This document shows positions 7,741 through 15,703 of a stretch of 64,000 nt of DNA, in pieces. The notes beneath the pieces were generated by a model. That model searched no databases, had not been told where the DNA came from, and saw only the letters and a program-made list of their open reading frames with translations. Both the position numbers and the translations under genes were made by a program. The DNA comes from Castellaniella sp. (GTDB lineage: Bacteria > Pseudomonadota > Gammaproteobacteria > Burkholderiales > Burkholderiaceae_B): contig NZ_JAUCCU010000001.1 of assembly GCF_034675845.1 (NCBI RefSeq), positions 2,232,001 through 2,296,000 on the forward strand, given 5' to 3'. Positions within the stretch are counted from its first letter, which is position 1. Each line of letters begins with the position of its first letter.

Positions 7741-9188
7741 GGAAACGATGAAAGGGATGAGGGGCTGGGCGTCGCAGCAGAATGGGCCGTGTTGCGGGCC
7801 TGTTGCATCAGGGTTTTGAGCAGCTCGGGCAATCGAGGGTCGTCCATTTGGGACACATTGAAGCGCAGCATATTGTCGGCGGCCTGGGACAGGCTGAAGA
7901 CGTTGCCCGGGGCCAGCACCAGGCCGTGTCGCAGGCCCAGCGTGGCCAACAGACTACTGTCGAGCCCCTCTGGCAGCCGACACCATATAAACATACCACC
8001 TGGTGGAACGTGCCAGGGCTCCAGGCCCAGCCCTTGCAATAGGGGAACCGCGCGCCCCATGGCCTGGGTCAGACGCTGGCGCAAGATGCCGAGGTGGCGG
8101 GGCCAGGCGGGCGCCTGCAACACGTGGCTGACAATGTGCTGGGTGAGGCCTGACCCGGAAAAAGTGGTGGCGGTGCGCAGATCGGCCAGCGCATCGATCC
8201 AGTCAGTGCGCACCGCCAGATAGCCGCAGCGCAGGCTGGCCGATAGGGTTTTGGAAAAACTGCCGACCTGGGCGACGCGTTGGAACCCGTCCAGCCAGGC
8301 CAGATGGGCCGATGGAGCAGGTTCGAAGGCACTGAAGATATCGTCTTCGATCAGGATCAGATCATGCATTTGGGCCAGATCCAGGATCTGCCGCGCCTTC
8401 TGGGAAGACAGACTGGCCCCAGTGGGATTGTGCAGCCCGGAATTACTGAGATACAGCCGGGGACGGTGCTGGATCAAGGCGTGCTGGAAGCGGTCCATGT
8501 CCGGGCCGTCTGGCTGGTAAGGCACGCTGATGACCGTGGCCTGGTGGGCGCGCAACAGGGCCAGAAAGTTGTAGTAGCACGGGTCGTCCACCAGCACGGT
8601 ATCCCCTGGCCGGATCAGGAACCGGCACAGCAGGTCGATGGCTTGTGTGCCGGAATCCGTGATCAGTATTTGCCTGGGGTCCACGGACTGGCCGCGCTGC
8701 GACAGCTGTTGTGCAATGGCCGCCCGCAAGGCCGGCAGGCCAAGCGCGGCGGCGTAGTCGGTCAGGGCATCGGCGGGGTCTCGCGCCGCCTTGCGCAGGG
8801 CCTGGCGGATGGCCTCGGTGGGCATCCAACTGGCGGGTAGCCAGCCACAGCCGGGCTTCAGCGCCTGGATGCCCGTGTCCAGGGATTGCCGGGCGACCCA
8901 AAGCGGATCGACTTGGCGGTCCAGGCGCGGGCCGATTTCTGCCAGCGACAGGGGCACCAGCGGGCCAGTAACATAAAAACCGGAGCCAGCCTGGGGGCGG
9001 ATCGTGCCGTTTGTCACCAGCCGTTCATAGGCTTCGACCACGGTGGATTTGGATACGCCCTGGTGGCGGGCCATAGAACGCAAGGACGGCAGGCGCGTGC
9101 CGGGCTGCCATTCTCGGGCAGCAATACGCTGGTGCACATACTGCATGACATGCGTGGTGCGGCTGATGCTTGTGGATGGCGCGGACAT
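7728..9188 (-). CDS. MocR/PdxR-type GntR regulator with aminotransferase domain
   Basis: 486 residues from ATG 9188 (GGAAAA ribosome site); the upstream TTG at 9197 is less likely. An N-terminal GntR winged helix (about residues 10-75; LPSLRSMA, GVSKSTVVEAYERL) is joined to a fold-type I aminotransferase-like domain with the PLP lysine in GSFSKT (K313). MocR proteins use PLP or amino compounds as effectors. It is divergent from the EamA exporter at 9299, with a palindromic site between them, so it probably controls that exporter and itself. The effector cannot be read from sequence. Confidence 0.9.
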   Translation of the reverse strand: MSAPSTSISRTTHVMQYVHQRIAAREWQPGTRLPSLRSMARHQGVSKSTVVEAYERLVTNGTIRPQAGSGFYVTGPLVPLSLAEIGPRLDRQVDPLWVARQSLDTGIQALKPGCGWLPASWMPTEAIRQALRKAARDPADALTDYAAALGLPALRAAIAQQLSQRGQSVDPRQILITDSGTQAIDLLCRFLIRPGDTVLVDDPCYYNFLALLRAHQATVISVPYQPDGPDMDRFQHALIQHRPRLYLSNSGLHNPTGASLSSQKARQILDLAQMHDLILIEDDIFSAFEPAPSAHLAWLDGFQRVAQVGSFSKTLSASLRCGYLAVRTDWIDALADLRTATTFSGSGLTQHIVSHVLQAPAWPRHLGILRQRLTQAMGRAVPLLQGLGLEPWHVPPGGMFIWCRLPEGLDSSLLATLGLRHGLVLAPGNVFSLSQAADNMLRFNVSQMDDPRLPELLKTLMQQARNTAHSAATPSPSSLSSFPCPL

Positions 9189-9199
9189 GTTTTCCAAAA

Positions 9200-9238
9200 C
9201 CAGTACAGTTCAGACTCACTGTACCAGACTGTATCTGG
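9200..9238. promoter_or_regulatory. Putative MocR operator between regulator and exporter
   Basis: CCAGTACAGT (9200-9209) and ACTGTACCAG (9218-9227) form an inverted repeat matching at 8 of 10 positions with an 8-base spacer. A further CTGTATCTGG copy (9229-9238) starts 10 bases after CTGTA at 9219, giving a direct repeat at one helical turn. MocR-family regulators typically bind such paired repeats. The site lies directly upstream of a possible -35 (TTGAAA, 9240-9245) for the exporter, a position suited to activation. Confidence 0.6.
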
Positions 9239-9298
9239 CTTGAAAATACGTGGGGCGGCATAGTATCTGTTCAGAACCCATGAAGAAACAGGACTTTT

Positions 9299-10192
9299 AT
9301 GCAGGCAAACACACGCGGATGGATCAATGGCGCAATAGGCGTGGCGATTTTCAGTGGCTCATTGCCTGCCACGCGGGTGGCGGTGCTGGGGCTGGACCCC
9401 TTGTTTGTCACGGCCGGGCGTGCCGCCTTGGCTGGGTTGTTGGCGCTGATTTTGCTCGTGGTCAATCAGAATCAGCGCCCCACCCGGGCCGAATGGCGGA
9501 CTTTGGCGCTGGTCGCGCTGGGGGTGGTCGTTGGGTTTCCATTGTGCACGGCGCTGGCACTACGCACCATCACGTCGGCGCATTCCTTGGTGTTCATCGG
9601 CTTGTTGCCTTTGGCCACGGCCATATTCGGCACTTGGCTGGGGGGCGAGCGCCCGTCTCGGGCATTCTGGGCCTTTGCCGTGCTGGGGGCGGCGTCTGTG
9701 GCGGGCTTTGCCTTCAGCCAGGATGGCTCCGGTTCGCTGGGGGCAGATGCTCTGATGATGGGGGCGATTCTCAGTTGTGGCTATGGCTACGCCGAGGGTG
9801 GCCGTCTGTCGCGCCGCCTGGGTGGGTGGCAGGTGATTTGCTGGGTGCTGGTCCTGTCGCTGCCCATCAGCGTGCCCTTGATGGGGCTGTGGTGGCCAGC
9901 CGATCCTGCCATGGTGCCGATGTCGGCCTGGCTGGGTTTGGCCTATGTGGCCTTGTTCAGCATGCTGATCGGGTTTGTATTCTGGTATCGCGGCCTGGCC
10001 CTGGGGGGCATTGCTGCAGTAGGACAGCTGCAGTTGCTGCAGCCTTTTCTGGGGCTGCTGTTGTCGGCCTGGCTATTGGGCGAATCAGTGACCGTGACCA
10101 TGGTGGTGGTCACGGTCTTTGTCGTGGCCTGCGTGGCCGGCGCAAAATACACGGCTGCTACGCCCGTCGCCACGTCTGCGCCTGCCCGCTGA
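9299..10192 (+). CDS. EamA-family drug/metabolite transporter (DMT exporter)
   Basis: 297 residues with about ten hydrophobic helices arranged as two EamA repeats. The end of repeat two has the typical QLQLLQPFLGLLLSAW segment. DMT proteins are inner-membrane exporters of amino acids, nucleosides or other small molecules. It starts at an ATG 110 bases from the divergent MocR gene and is its likely target. MocR-EamA pairs are common and often act in export of an amino acid or a vitamin B6-related compound. The substrate here is not known. Confidence 0.85.
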   Translation: MQANTRGWINGAIGVAIFSGSLPATRVAVLGLDPLFVTAGRAALAGLLALILLVVNQNQRPTRAEWRTLALVALGVVVGFPLCTALALRTITSAHSLVFIGLLPLATAIFGTWLGGERPSRAFWAFAVLGAASVAGFAFSQDGSGSLGADALMMGAILSCGYGYAEGGRLSRRLGGWQVICWVLVLSLPISVPLMGLWWPADPAMVPMSAWLGLAYVALFSMLIGFVFWYRGLALGGIAAVGQLQLLQPFLGLLLSAWLLGESVTVTMVVVTVFVVACVAGAKYTAATPVATSAPAR

Positions 10193-10252
10193 CTGTATTT
10201 CAGCAGGCGGTCTGTCCCGGGCCTGGTTCAGCCAGCCAAAGCGATTGTTGGC

Positions 10253-10996
10253 TCAGGTGACTAAAGTCGCCACAAAACGCTGGGTGCGGGGATCCTGAGG
10301 GGCCTCGAACAAGGCCTTGGATTCACCCGATTCGATCACGCTGCCATCTTCCAGAAACACCGTCTGACTGGCGATATGGGCTGCCAGCCGCAGATCGTGA
10401 GTTGCCATCAGCATGGTCATGCCCTCAGCGGCCAGATCGCTCAGCACGGCCACGACTTCGGTGGCCAAGCCAGGGTCCAGCGCAGAGGTGGGCTCGTCGC
10501 ACAGCAGGACCTGGGGTTCGGGGGCCAAGGCCCTGGCAATGGCCACGCGCTGCTGTTGGCCGCCAGACAGGCTGGTCGGCCAGGCATCCATCTTATCTTT
10601 CAGGCCGACTTTTTCCAGCAGTTCGCAGGCCCGGACGTGCGCCCGGTCACGGGACCAGCGCTTCACGGTAATCAGACCTTCCATCACGTTCTGCACAGCC
10701 GTCTGGTGCGGGAACAGCTGAAAATTTTGAAATACCATGCCGGTTTGCTGGCGGATGCGCTGCACCGCCATGCGTTCCGGGTGGCGGCCCGGTAAGAAAC
10801 GGATATGATCCGCGCCAATGGACAGTTCGCCTTCGTCCGGGGTTTCCAAGAGATTCACGCAGCGCAGCAAGGTACTTTTGCCACTGCCGGATGGGCCGAT
10901 CAGTGCGGTGACCTGGCCCTCCTGGATGGTGACGCTGACGGACTTCAAGACCTCGTGGGTGCCAAAAGACTTACGGATATTGCTTAATTGGATCAT
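10253..10996 (-). CDS. Polar amino acid ABC transporter ATP-binding protein (cystine type)
   Basis: 247 residues from ATG 10996, which overlaps the permease stop as ATGA; the longer frame to 11074 is an artefact. It has Walker A (GPSGSGKST), Q-loop (MVFQNFQLFPH), signature LSGGQQQRVAIARAL, Walker B (LLCDEPTSALD) and the switch His in MATHD. It closely follows the YecC/GlnQ family pattern. With the permease and binding protein upstream it forms an importer whose closest known relatives carry L-cystine. Confidence 0.92.
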   Translation of the reverse strand: MIQLSNIRKSFGTHEVLKSVSVTIQEGQVTALIGPSGSGKSTLLRCVNLLETPDEGELSIGADHIRFLPGRHPERMAVQRIRQQTGMVFQNFQLFPHQTAVQNVMEGLITVKRWSRDRAHVRACELLEKVGLKDKMDAWPTSLSGGQQQRVAIARALAPEPQVLLCDEPTSALDPGLATEVVAVLSDLAAEGMTMLMATHDLRLAAHIASQTVFLEDGSVIESGESKALFEAPQDPRTQRFVATLVT

Positions 10997-11673
10997 CGCT
11001 GGCCCTCCGAGAAAACCGCATGTTGGCCAAAATAGCGTTCCAGGCGGGTCTGCGCGGCCGACAGAAAACTGCACAGCACCAGGTAAACCAGGGCGGCTTC
11101 TGTGTATAGGATCAGCGGTTCATAGGTGACCGACGCGATGCGCTGGGCCGCCTGAAAAATCTCGGGCACCGTGATGACGGCTGCCAGGGACGTGTCTTTG
11201 ACCAATGCAATAAAGGAATTAGACAGCGGGGGCACGGCCACCCGGGCCGCCTGCGGCAGAATCGTGCGGCGCAGGGCCTGGGCGCGGGTCATGCTCAGGG
11301 AATAGGCGGCATCCCACTGGCCCTTCGGAATGGCTTCGATGGCCCCCCGGATGACTTCAGCGTTGTAGGCCCCCATATTCAGGGAAAATCCGATCAGGGC
11401 GGCAGTCAGCGGATCCAGGACGACACCGATGCTGGGTAGCCCGTAAAAAATCAGGAAAAGCTGGACCAGCAGGGGCGTGCCACGAATCAGCCAGATGTAA
11501 AAACGCACGACGGCCACCAAAGGCGGTGGGCCAAACAGCCGTGCAATGGCTGCCAGAAACGCCAGCACCAGTCCGGCCAGAAACGACAGAATAGCCAGTG
11601 GTACGGTAAATTTTATCCCTCCGACCAATAAAGGCCAAAGAGAGTTCGACATGAGTTCTAGCCAGTCTGGCAC
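10993..11673 (-). CDS. Polar amino acid ABC transporter permease (cystine type)
   Basis: 226 residues. The GTG at 11673 has an AAGGA seven bases upstream and matches the family N-terminus; an internal ATG lies at 11652. It has about five membrane segments and the cytoplasmic EAA loop (GAxxLSMTRAQALRRTILPQAARVA). The sequence pattern, including PPLSNSFIALVKDTSLAA, is that of YecS/TcyL. It is coupled by a 4-base overlap to the ATPase gene and separated from its binding protein by a strong hairpin at 11701-11739. Confidence 0.92.
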   Translation of the reverse strand: MPDWLELMSNSLWPLLVGGIKFTVPLAILSFLAGLVLAFLAAIARLFGPPPLVAVVRFYIWLIRGTPLLVQLFLIFYGLPSIGVVLDPLTAALIGFSLNMGAYNAEVIRGAIEAIPKGQWDAAYSLSMTRAQALRRTILPQAARVAVPPLSNSFIALVKDTSLAAVITVPEIFQAAQRIASVTYEPLILYTEAALVYLVLCSFLSAAQTRLERYFGQHAVFSEGQR

Positions 11674-11700
11674 AGAGGGGTCCTTATGAATCTAGCAAAA

Positions 11701-11739
11701 ATGCGGCCAAGCCCGGGGTTTGGCCGGGCTTGGCCGCAT
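11701..11739 (-). terminator. Intra-operon hairpin (partial terminator) after the binding-protein gene
   Basis: A perfect 16-bp stem (11701-11716 with 11724-11739) with a 7-base loop. On the minus strand it is followed by TTTT. It lies between the binding-protein stop (11754) and the permease start (11673). It should reduce read-through or stabilise the upstream mRNA, giving more binding protein than membrane components. Confidence 0.75.
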
Positions 11740-11753
11740 GGGATAAGCAAAGC

Positions 11754-12563
11754 TTAGCGTGCAGCCCACGGTTTGGGAGACAGGTCTTCGCCGAAATACT
11801 GTTCAGAGATGGACTTATAAGTGCCGTCCTTGCTGATTTTCTCGATGGCCTTGTCGATGGCGGCCTTTAGCGCGGGCTGGTCTTTGCGCATCAAGACCCC
11901 CGAGCTGCTGTATTCAGCGCTGTCGTTGGTGGCGACGAGCTTGACCTTGGCCTGTGGCTGTTGCTTCTTGAAGTCCAGGAATGACAATTGATCGTTGATG
12001 GTTGCATCGACCCGGCCAGAGGTCAACAGGGCAATGGCATCATTGAAGCCCTGTACGGGCACGACCTCGGCCCCATAGCCTTGGGCCAGCTTGCCGAAAT
12101 TGCTGGTGATGCTGTTGGCCGAGCGCTTGCCCTTCAGGTCTTCAAAAGACTTGATGTCGGTGTTGTCGTCGCGAACGATCAGGGCGGCTGCTGATGCAAT
12201 ATAGGGCACGGAAAAGTCGTATTTGGCCTGGCGTTCGGGCGTGATGCCGACCTGGTTGATCACGACGTCATAGCGGTTGACGTTCAGTCCGGCGATCAGA
12301 CCGTCCCATTTGCCTTCGACGAATTCGGCTTTGACACCCAGTTCTTTGGCCAGTGCGCGGGCAATGTCTACGTCAAAGCCCACCAGTTGGTTGTCCTTCT
12401 GGTCATGAAATGAAAAGGGCGCATAAGTGCCTTCGGTGCCAATACGCAGTACACCCGACTGCTGAATGGCAGCCAGGTCGCCATCGGTGGCGGCCTGGGA
12501 GGCGGGAGTGGCCAGCAGCAGCGGTAATGCTGCGGCCAGAATCAGGGCAGAGATTTTTTTCAT
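11754..12563 (-). CDS. Polar amino acid ABC transporter substrate-binding protein (cystine-binding type)
   Basis: 269 residues from ATG 12563 (MKKISALIL). A Sec signal peptide ends near ASQA-A (about residue 24), so the mature protein is periplasmic. The family 3 solute-binding core includes GTYAPFSF, GFDVDIA, WDGLIAGL, DVVINQVGITPER and YDFSVPY. This series follows E. coli FliY/TcyJ, the L-cystine binding protein. It is the first gene of the transporter and is followed by a partial terminator. Cystine specificity is inferred. It sits just downstream of ovoA, whose product consumes cysteine. Confidence 0.88.
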   Translation of the reverse strand: MKKISALILAAALPLLLATPASQAATDGDLAAIQQSGVLRIGTEGTYAPFSFHDQKDNQLVGFDVDIARALAKELGVKAEFVEGKWDGLIAGLNVNRYDVVINQVGITPERQAKYDFSVPYIASAAALIVRDDNTDIKSFEDLKGKRSANSITSNFGKLAQGYGAEVVPVQGFNDAIALLTSGRVDATINDQLSFLDFKKQQPQAKVKLVATNDSAEYSSSGVLMRKDQPALKAAIDKAIEKISKDGTYKSISEQYFGEDLSPKPWAAR

Positions 12564-12586
12564 GGAGACCTCGGGGTTAAGCAATT

Positions 12587-12601
12587 CCGTTATATAAACG
12601 G
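12587..12601. promoter_or_regulatory. Small palindrome upstream of the cystine-type transporter
   Basis: CCGTT and AACGG flank ATATA (12587-12601) in an AT-rich stretch 24 bases before the binding-protein start. Position and symmetry suggest an operator or the promoter core. No regulator can be assigned. Confidence 0.25.
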
Positions 12602-12713
12602 CTTGTTTTATAGGTTTTCATTCTAATAATCCCTGTCCGTCCCTGCAAAGCTTTTCAGTTTTTAAGTATATATTAATTGGTTATATGGTTTTGTTTTCTT
12701 ATGCCTGTGTTCC

Positions 12714-12745
12714 CTAGGGACCCTCTATGTTCAGAGGGTCCCTAG
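12714..12745 (-). terminator. Terminator-like hairpin at the end of ovoA
   Basis: A perfect 13-bp stem (12714-12726 with 12733-12745) and 6-base loop. Its upstream arm contains the ovoA stop codon. No T-run follows on either strand, so it may act as an mRNA 3' stabiliser or a factor-assisted terminator. It separates ovoA from the cystine-type transporter downstream. Confidence 0.5.
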
Positions 12746-14898
12746 ATCCGTTCCCAGATCGTGACCTGAGACAGGGTGTGCTGGAATTTGCGGCGTGTCT
12801 CGCGGATGACAAAAGGCACGTCCACGGGGTCGGACGCCAGGCGGAAATGCGCGCCCAGGTGGTCTTGCAGTCCATCCAGCGTGGTGTAATTCTCGGCGTC
12901 TTTCTTGAAGCCGCCCACCCAGGCCTGGCGCGGTGTGTGTTCTTCGAGCCAGGTATAGGGCGAGGCAATCATCAGCAGGCCGCCACGTACCACCCGCTCG
13001 TGGATCTGGTCCAAAAACTGGGCCGGGTTATACAGGCGGTCGATCAGGTTGGCGGCCAGCACCAGGTCGTAGCCGGTGAATTGGGGTTTCAGGTTGCAGG
13101 CGTCGCCCTGATAGAACTCGACCCGATCTATCGTGTCCTGCAGGCCCAGGTCGGCCAGGCTGCGGGCTTTATAAGAGACCAGTTCGCCTTCGTCAGTCAG
13201 GGTGTAGCGCAGTTGCCCTGTCTGGATCAGCTGTACCCCTTGGTTGATGAACCGGGCAGAGAAATCTACCCCGGTCACGTGCTCGAAGGCCCGGGCCAGT
13301 TCGAAGCTGGCCCGCCCCGAGGCGCAACCCAGATCCAGGGCGCGGCGACGGGGGCGGCTACCCATGGCATCGATGGCCAGCTGGGCCAGGGTCTGGGGGA
13401 AGTTGGCGACGTCGAAGTAGCGTTCGCCATAGTGGAACTCAGCGTATTCGGACATCAGTTTGTCGGTTTCATAGTAGGCGGCAGGCGCCTCGGCCGGTAC
13501 ATGCGAGATCACGTAGCGGAAACCGGCATGCTGGAAAAAATGCCGCCTGAATGCATACCGCGAGGCGCGCACGGCTTCGTTGCCGCAGGCAATCCAGGAC
13601 CCGCCCTTGATCAGATTATGGCGACCATCGAAAGTAGGTGTGGTGAAGTCATCATAAACCGGGTGGACGTCAAAACCATCAAAAGGATACGTGGGGGTTT
13701 CAGTCCATTGCCAGACATTGCCCACCACATCAAACCATGCGCCGTGAGCATAGCGATTCACAGGGCAGGAGGATGCCCCGTGGTCCAGGTGCAGATTGGC
13801 TTGGCAGGGCTGGTCGGTGGGGTCTTGCAGGCCGGCGGCGTCATACAGCCGGTACCACTCGTCCTCGGTGGGCAGGCGCACCGGCTGCCCGGTCTCGGCG
13901 GCTTTCCAGTTGCAGAAGGCCTTGGCCTCCAGGTAGTTGATTTCAACGGGCCAGGACCACGGCATCGGGATTTCCTGGGTCATCAGACGCAGCGCCCAGC
14001 CCTGGGTTTTTTTGACCCAGAAGGTGGGGTGTGCAGCTCGACTGAAATCCAGCCATTCGCGGCCTTCTTCAGTCCAGTCCCGGTGGTTGCGATAACCGCC
14101 GGCCTCGACAAAGGCCAAGTATTCCTGATTGCTGACCAGGTAGCGACTGGCCTGGAAAGCCTCGATATTGGCGGTGTGTCGTCCGTACTCATTGTCCCAG
14201 CCATATTGCGGGCTGGCATAGTCCTTGCCCACCTGCACGGTCCCTGCGGGAACCTGGATTGTTTCGTTGACGGGGGCTGTTGCCTCTGTATCGGTCTGGG
14301 GTTCCCAGCCAGCGGCGGGGCGCACGTATTTAAGCGCGTGTTGGCGGATCAGCACGGACGAGGTCTCGATGTGGATACGCTCGTGTTCGACGCCCATGAT
14401 GATGGCCCACCAAGGATTTTGCCAGTCGATGGGGGATTGCAAAGGGGCGTGATCAATCAGGTCGCAGACCATTTTCCGGACACGGTCACGGTAGACCTGG
14501 ACCTCGGCCACTGATGGCCAGGTATAGTTCTTCTCGTCCAGATCGTCCCAGCTCATTTCGTCTACGCCGACGGCAAACACAGATTCCAGGCGTTGGTCCA
14601 GGCGCTGGTCGATCAGTCGGGTGAGCAGCAGCTTATTGACGAAAAAGGTCGCGGTGTGACCAAAGTAAAAAATCAGCGGATGGCGCAGGGCGATGGGCTT
14701 GATGAAATAGGCCTCGTCGCTGGCCAGGCACTGGAACAGGGATTCGTAGCGATCGAAGGTTTCCAGGAAATATTGCCGCATCGTCGCTCGCAGGCGATCG
14801 GTGTCGGGATCGGCCAGATTTGGGGTGCGGGAGAACAGGGCGCCAGTAGTCGAGGCGTGCTGCTGCGCGAGTGTTGTGTTCAGGGCAGGCGATGTCAT
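12742..14898 (-). CDS. ovoA: 5-histidylcysteine sulfoxide synthase / mercaptohistidine N-methyltransferase (ovothiol synthesis)
   Basis: 718 residues from ATG 14898 (AGGAT ribosome site). An N-terminal DinB-like domain carries the non-haem iron motif HX3HXE (H172, H176, E178; GVEHERIHIETS). A formylglycine-generating-enzyme-like core follows (about 215-450; WPVEINYLEAKAFCNW, NVWQWTETP, GGSW). A C-terminal SAM methyltransferase domain begins near residue 485 (ALDLGCASGRASFELA). This three-domain fusion is OvoA, which joins cysteine to histidine with O2 and then methylates the imidazole to give ovothiol A. No separate C-S lyase gene (OvoB) is seen. The neighbouring transporter resembles cystine importers. 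Confidence 0.92.
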   Translation of the reverse strand: MTSPALNTTLAQQHASTTGALFSRTPNLADPDTDRLRATMRQYFLETFDRYESLFQCLASDEAYFIKPIALRHPLIFYFGHTATFFVNKLLLTRLIDQRLDQRLESVFAVGVDEMSWDDLDEKNYTWPSVAEVQVYRDRVRKMVCDLIDHAPLQSPIDWQNPWWAIIMGVEHERIHIETSSVLIRQHALKYVRPAAGWEPQTDTEATAPVNETIQVPAGTVQVGKDYASPQYGWDNEYGRHTANIEAFQASRYLVSNQEYLAFVEAGGYRNHRDWTEEGREWLDFSRAAHPTFWVKKTQGWALRLMTQEIPMPWSWPVEINYLEAKAFCNWKAAETGQPVRLPTEDEWYRLYDAAGLQDPTDQPCQANLHLDHGASSCPVNRYAHGAWFDVVGNVWQWTETPTYPFDGFDVHPVYDDFTTPTFDGRHNLIKGGSWIACGNEAVRASRYAFRRHFFQHAGFRYVISHVPAEAPAAYYETDKLMSEYAEFHYGERYFDVANFPQTLAQLAIDAMGSRPRRRALDLGCASGRASFELARAFEHVTGVDFSARFINQGVQLIQTGQLRYTLTDEGELVSYKARSLADLGLQDTIDRVEFYQGDACNLKPQFTGYDLVLAANLIDRLYNPAQFLDQIHERVVRGGLLMIASPYTWLEEHTPRQAWVGGFKKDAENYTTLDGLQDHLGAHFRLASDPVDVPFVIRETRRKFQHTLSQVTIWERI

Positions 14899-14980
14899 AG
14901 AAGATCCTTTTGGAGTGCCTGCGAAGCGGCAGGCAGAACTGCTTGCAAACAATGGTACAGCAGAGGCATACCGCATTTAT

Positions 14981-14993
14981 TATTCTCGAGATT
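14981..14993 (+). promoter_or_regulatory. Putative GntR-type operator copy A
   Basis: TATTCTCGAGATT at 14981-14993 contains the palindromic core CTCGAG and matches the motif recurring at 15197, 15575, 15595, 22078 and 22097. It lies about 85 bases upstream of the divergent ovoA start and about 270 bases before the ferredoxin gene. Confidence 0.4.
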
Positions 14994-15190
14994 GATCATA
15001 TACCCACTGGGCGACTCAGGCTGGAATGACCGGGCTGTCGATAAGGATGAAGCGGGTTCATTGCTGGAGCTTACTGGCAAAAAACCAAGGGTTTTCCATG
15101 GTTACCCAGTAAAAAATGAATCCATGTGAATTATTGAGCAGAGAATTTTCTTGAAAGCAGTCTTTCTTGCTTTACTCATGCAAGCATTCG

Positions 15191-15210
15191 AAATAATATC
15201 GAGAATAAAT
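15191..15210 (-). promoter_or_regulatory. Putative GntR-type operator copy B, upstream of the ferredoxin gene
   Basis: On the minus strand this reads TATTCTCGATATTATTT. It is the best match to the copy at 15575 and lies 50 bases before the ferredoxin start. An ATTCGAA element 11 bases to the left extends the symmetry. Confidence 0.5.
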
Positions 15211-15259
15211 AAAATACCAAGATTAATGGAATCCCAGTCAAATCCGGGGCGGAGGCTTC

Positions 15260-15592
15260 ATGGCGTCGTACAAAGTCCATGTCAAAGACAGCAACGAAAC
15301 CTTTTCTTGTCCAGAAACCAGCAATGTGTTGCGCTCCATGGAGTGCTCAGGTCACCAAGGCATCCCCGTGGGTTGCCGTGGAGGCGGCTGTGGCGTTTGC
15401 AAGGTTCAGGTTACCTCTGGTGATTACCTGGTGCGTCGCATGAGTCGAGCCCGGGTGACTGAAATCGAGGAGTCTCAGGGCGTGGTCCTGGCTTGTCAGT
15501 TGTACCCCCGTTCCGACTTGCAACTGCAGGTGATAGGGCCTCCCGCAATGCCTTTTGGTATCTCAAAGAAAAAAATTCTCGATAAAATATAA
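15260..15592 (+). CDS. dmpQ: Plant-type 2Fe-2S ferredoxin of the phenol/catechol pathway
   Basis: 110 residues with the Cx4Cx2C cluster motif in GCRGGGCGVCKVQV and the distal Cys in VVLACQLYP. Ferredoxins of the DmpQ/XylT class reduce the active-site iron of catechol 2,3-dioxygenase after it is oxidised during turnover, keeping the enzyme active. Such genes usually sit between the hydroxylase reductase gene and the dioxygenase gene; here it precedes dmpK. It is separated from dmpK by 111 bases that contain a promoter-operator, so it may form its own transcript. GGAGG precedes the ATG. Confidence 0.8.
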   Translation: MASYKVHVKDSNETFSCPETSNVLRSMECSGHQGIPVGCRGGGCGVCKVQVTSGDYLVRRMSRARVTEIEESQGVVLACQLYPRSDLQLQVIGPPAMPFGISKKKILDKI

Positions 15593-15607
15593 AAATCCCG
15601 ATATAAT
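15575..15607 (+). promoter_or_regulatory. Candidate promoter-operator of the phenol hydroxylase operon
   Basis: TCGATA (15579-15584; 4/6 to the -35 consensus) is spaced exactly 17 bases from a perfect TATAAT (15602-15607). Two operator-like copies, ATTCTCGATA (15575-15584) and ATCCCGATAT (15595-15604), are exactly 20 bp apart and cover the -35 and -10 boxes. This arrangement suits repression by a dimeric GntR-type protein bound on one face of the helix. It begins at the end of the ferredoxin gene, 97 bases before dmpK. Confidence 0.65.
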
Positions 15608-15703
15608 TATTTCACCCTGCATAGAACAGGGAGAACCACAAGCAAAAATAGTGGCGTTATCCAAACCCGCCAGATAGGCCGGCACGCCTCAGGAGACAAG
15701 TCT

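Larger units (their letters stand above)
14899..15259. other. Intergenic region between ovoA and the phenol cluster
   Basis: 361 bases, divergent on both sides and AT-rich toward the right. It contains two copies of the cluster's TTCTCGA motif (14981-14993 and, inverted, 15191-15210) and a GGAGG ribosome site for the ferredoxin gene at 15251-15255. I find no convincing sigma54 -24/-12 element and no strong sigma70 promoter. Confidence 0.6.

Noticed and set aside
9250..10260. 336-residue Gly/Cys-rich frame on the plus strand
   Set aside because: Shifted frame over the EamA gene, which has proper membrane helices.
12727..14514. 595-residue open frame on the plus strand
   Set aside because: It lies wholly antisense to ovoA, whose domains and motifs are complete; composition is typical of a high-GC shadow frame.
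14899..15259. Possible sigma54 promoter for the phenol operon
   Set aside because: I searched by eye for GG-N10-GC elements with TGGCAC/TTGC context and found none convincing; no sigma54 activator gene is nearby either.
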